Assembly: GCA_003554345.1 (NCBI GenBank)
Contig: PWGE01000307.1
Location: 1-15,691, forward strand
From: Candidatus Sumerlaeota bacterium
GTDB lineage: Bacteria; Sumerlaeota; T1SED10-198M
Direction of reading: 5' to 3'
Length of the DNA stretch: 15,691 nucleotides
Below, piece by piece: positions 13,077 to 15,691 of the stretch; position 1 is the stretch's first letter; each line of letters opens with the position of its first letter. The notes beneath the pieces are model-generated. The model saw nothing but the letters and a program-made list of their open reading frames with translations, did no database searches and was not told where the DNA came from. Both the position numbers and the translations under genes were made by a program.

Positions 13077-14528
13077 TTACATAATGGGAGCGAAAAGTCT
13101 GAAGAGATTGGTTAACAGGACATGTGGAAATTGCAGTTCCTGCAGGTTCTCTAATTGAACCGTCTCGCTTTGCGCCAGATCGGCATTGAAGATGGACTTG
13201 AGGTCACAGTTAAACTTTCTGCTGACGGTAAGCAAATCCAGCTCAAAACTTAATTTGAAACTGCGGTTATCAAGATTGGTAGAGCCTATCAGGCATATAT
13301 TGTCATCTATGATGCATGTTTTTGAGTGCAGGAAACAGGGAAGGTAACGATATATTTTTACCCCTGCTTCGATAAGCTCGGAAAAAAAGGAGTGGCTGGC
13401 ATAATAAATGGGCAGATACTGGGGTACACGGGGGACCATAATACGAACATCTATACCCCGCATAGCTGCCAGTTGAAAAGCATGAATCAGAGAACTGTCA
13501 GGGATAAAATAGGGTGTCTGTATCCATAGCGACTTCTGGGCAGTCTGGACAAGCTGTAGAAAAGTGAGATGCTTGATTTCAACAAAATCGTTGGGACCAC
13601 TGGGAATGGCCTGGATAGAGACATCGCCCTGTTTGGGTAAGAAAGGTGTTTTGCGGCGCGGAGGGGTGATTTTTTTATTTGAAGCAAAAAACCAGTCTTC
13701 CAGGAATGTTTTTTCCAGCGAAGCAACAATTTCTCCTTCCATGAAAAAATGATTGTCCCGCCATCCTTTCAGTCTTTTGTTCTCTCCCAGGTATTCCCGT
13801 CCGATATTAAGACCTCCGGTAAAAGCCTGAGTACCATCAATAAGAATAAGTTTTCTGTGGTTCCGAAAGTTGATCTGGAACTTATGAGAAAGTGAATAAA
13901 GAGGCGAAAATCGCTCCACCTGAATCCCTGCCTGCTGCATGGGTTTTAAGAATTTAGTGGATAGAAAAAGATTGGCAAGATGATCATATAAAAAATAGAC
14001 CCTCACCCCCTGGCGTGCTTTGCTTATGAGCAGGTCACGGAATTTCTTTCCTATCCTGTCCGGTGTGAAAATAAAAAATTGAAAGAAAATGTACTTTTTT
14101 GCCTGGAGAATCTTTTCCTCCATTAACCTGTATGTCTCTTTTCCGTTAACCAGGGGCTCAATGTTATTGTGATGGGTCATTTGGTAACCGGTAAGATTAT
14201 CGAGAAGTTGCGAGGAGTTTATGAGTTCTTCCCTCTGCAGAAGGTCTTCCAGTTCTTCCTCTTTGTTTTTGTAAGGGGTTTCCCGGCGCAAAAGAGGTTG
14301 TGCTATTTCGCGTACGACGTCCTGTCTCCCCCGGTATTTGCGGATTCTCCTCTTCTTGCGTTCAAAAGGGAAGTACCCGAAAAAGAAAAAGAAAAAGGTT
14401 CCCAGTAAAGGAAAAAGAAGGACAAATAATATCCAGGCCGTACTGCTGACAGGTTCCCGCCGTTGAAAAAGAACCAGGATGCAGGTCAGCAATTGAAGAG
14501 AAACGACTAAAATTCCCCAGATTAACAT
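13077..14528 (-). CDS. cls: Cardiolipin synthase
   Basis: This phospholipase-D-type enzyme joins two phosphatidylglycerols to make cardiolipin in the inner membrane. The 483-residue protein begins with two membrane segments (about 2-20 and 30-52), followed by a basic stretch (ERKKRRIRKYR). Two HKD motifs are complete: NHRKLILID with H224, K226 and D231, and LHSKTCIID with H401, K403 and D408. Each has the usual downstream GSTN- or GGLN-type sequence (TGGLNIGREY; IGSTNLDNRSF). Length and domain order match bacterial Cls. AGAGGA upstream supports the ATG at 14528. It starts 39 bp after the argininosuccinate-lyase-family gene and is probably co-transcribed with it, although the two pathways are unrelated. 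Confidence 0.95.
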   Translation of the reverse strand: MLIWGILVVSLQLLTCILVLFQRREPVSSTAWILFVLLFPLLGTFFFFFFGYFPFERKKRRIRKYRGRQDVVREIAQPLLRRETPYKNKEEELEDLLQREELINSSQLLDNLTGYQMTHHNNIEPLVNGKETYRLMEEKILQAKKYIFFQFFIFTPDRIGKKFRDLLISKARQGVRVYFLYDHLANLFLSTKFLKPMQQAGIQVERFSPLYSLSHKFQINFRNHRKLILIDGTQAFTGGLNIGREYLGENKRLKGWRDNHFFMEGEIVASLEKTFLEDWFFASNKKITPPRRKTPFLPKQGDVSIQAIPSGPNDFVEIKHLTFLQLVQTAQKSLWIQTPYFIPDSSLIHAFQLAAMRGIDVRIMVPRVPQYLPIYYASHSFFSELIEAGVKIYRYLPCFLHSKTCIIDDNICLIGSTNLDNRSFKLSFELDLLTVSRKFNCDLKSIFNADLAQSETVQLENLQELQFPHVLLTNLFRLFAPIM

Positions 14529-14567
14529 TTTGTATTTTCCTCTTTATGGAAATTAATATGAAGAATA

Positions 14568-15691
14568 TTACTGAGTGGAGGTATCCTTAAGGAGTCTCTG
14601 AATGTCTTTCTGCAGGTCTTTGTATCCATTCTCAGTGAACTGTTCGAGACAGCCAAGCTGTTGTTGAAGCTCTTCACTCTGCTTATGAAGGGATTCGAGG
14701 GTGTTTTTGACTTCTACGGGAGCCGGTCCGCCGGCTGAGCTTTTCTTTTCCAGCAGTTCCCTGTAATCGGTGAGCTGTTTGAATTCTTTCTCAGAAATTG
14801 ATACATCGAGATCTTCTTCCTTCAACACCTTTTGGAGGGTTTTCAGGCTGATAGAACCCTTTTCCTGGTCCTGCTGAACGCTTTTCCCGGTGGTGGTGTA
14901 TGCCTGACGGAAACTCAGTCCTTTTTCCCGGGCTAGAAAGTCAGCTATTTCTATGGCATTTATAAAACCAACCCGGCATTGCTGATGCATCTTTTCAGGA
15001 TGCGTTTTCAGGGTATGAAAAACTTTGCTGAAGATCTTAAAGATGGGACCAATTTCCTGTAAAGAGTCCTGAAGAAGATATTTTATCCATTGGGTATCAC
15101 GGTTATAGCCGCTGTTCATCCCTTTGCTCAAACCAAACAGGGACTGGAGATTGCCGGTGATAATGGACGTCTTTGCCCTGGTTACTTCAGCGAAGTCGGG
15201 ATTTTGTTTCTGAGGCATGATAGAACTACCGGTGGTATAAGCGGGATGGATAGTGCAATAATGAAGATAAGGAGAACTGAAAAGCATGAGATCCTGACTG
15301 ATGATACTCATATGAGTCATAAAAAGAGAAAGTATGGAAACAAACTCGGTTTCAAACTCCCACCGATTCGTAATACAGTCTAACGAATTGTTCTGAATAT
15401 CCTTGAATCCAAGGTATTTTGTCGTGATCGAACGGTCTATATTCCATGAAGTGCCATAAGCGGCCGCTGCTCCCAGGGGGTTAATGTTGCTTCTGTCTAA
15501 AAATTGTACCAGGCGGTGAATATCCCGCAGGAGAGGTTGAGCATACGAGCAGATGAGATGGGCAAAGGTGGTGATTATGGCTGGCTGAAAGTGAGTGATT
15601 CCCGGCATTATGTCTTCCAGATGTGAAGGTGCTTTGTTCAAAAGTTCCTGGGCAAAATAAAGGGCCTCATGGGCAAGATGAATGCCTTTAG
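14568..15691 (-). CDS. argH: Argininosuccinate lyase family protein, 5' end outside window
   Basis: 373 residues of the C-terminal part are visible; the reading frame stays open to the window edge, and roughly 125 N-terminal residues are missing by comparison with the family. Argininosuccinate lyase cleaves argininosuccinate to arginine and fumarate. Seen are PGITHFQPA (catalytic-type His in THxQ), the NSLDCITNR stretch, the fumarase/aspartase signature GSSIMPQKQNPD with its catalytic Ser, YNRD, FRQAYTTTGK and the C-terminal GGPAPVEV, which together point to ArgH rather than PurB or FumC. Departures from the family are KQN instead of KKN in the signature and TQWIK where LQEDK is usual. It may be a divergent ArgH or a paralog with another substrate. 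The gene ends 39 bp before cls. Confidence 0.85.
   Translation of the reverse strand, partial: KGIHLAHEALYFAQELLNKAPSHLEDIMPGITHFQPAIITTFAHLICSYAQPLLRDIHRLVQFLDRSNINPLGAAAAYGTSWNIDRSITTKYLGFKDIQNNSLDCITNRWEFETEFVSILSLFMTHMSIISQDLMLFSSPYLHYCTIHPAYTTGSSIMPQKQNPDFAEVTRAKTSIITGNLQSLFGLSKGMNSGYNRDTQWIKYLLQDSLQEIGPIFKIFSKVFHTLKTHPEKMHQQCRVGFINAIEIADFLAREKGLSFRQAYTTTGKSVQQDQEKGSISLKTLQKVLKEEDLDVSISEKEFKQLTDYRELLEKKSSAGGPAPVEVKNTLESLHKQSEELQQQLGCLEQFTENGYKDLQKDIQRLLKDTSTQ

Overview
The window looks like a contig from an uncultivated, probably anaerobic diderm bacterium with moderate GC content. Evidence for this is a lipoprotein with a loosely matching lipobox, a radical-SAM enzyme of the AmmeMemoRadiSam class, tightly overlapping genes and REP-like palindromes between genes. 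I cannot name the phylum from sequence alone. There is no integron, phage, IS element or CRISPR array. | Layout: bases 1-553 hold no credible gene but carry a degenerate ~93-bp repeat present twice, a 13-bp motif present three times, two short palindromes and a CACGAAA triplet array. Bases 554-4689 (minus strand) are a three-gene unit with its own strong-looking promoter (TTGCAA-17-TATAAT). It encodes a membrane-anchored AmrS-type radical-SAM protein, a large membrane protein with an embedded spermidine-synthase-like domain, and a small DsbD/TauE-like membrane protein. Bases 4803-10359 (minus) are a second, very compact operon: sensor histidine kinase, DinG-type helicase, RibD, glycosyltransferase. 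All three junctions overlap (8, 23 and 4 bp). Bases 10421-12246 (plus) are a divergent pair: an unrecognised helical protein and an inositol-monophosphatase-family enzyme, overlapping by 4 bp. A tRNA-Val(CAC) gene at 12300-12375 and a short lipoprotein gene follow. Bases 13077-15691 (minus) are a cardiolipin synthase preceded by an argininosuccinate-lyase-family gene whose 5' end lies beyond the window. | How the genes fit together: most are housekeeping (riboflavin, phospholipid, arginine, tRNA, DNA repair) and sit in operons whose members share no obvious pathway. The most unusual part is the radical-SAM unit. Its first protein has lost the middle cysteine of the CxxxCxxC cluster motif (Trp instead) and has an N-terminal membrane anchor. 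Its second has a methyltransferase-like fold lacking the aminopropyltransferase catalytic Asp. Its third has one conserved Cys in each half of a DsbD-like membrane domain. A joint envelope role is my inference and rests on operon structure only. | The second regulatory point is the 61-bp region between the kinase and the divergent pair, where the kinase promoter overlaps the start codon, ribosome binding site and probable promoter of the opposing gene.
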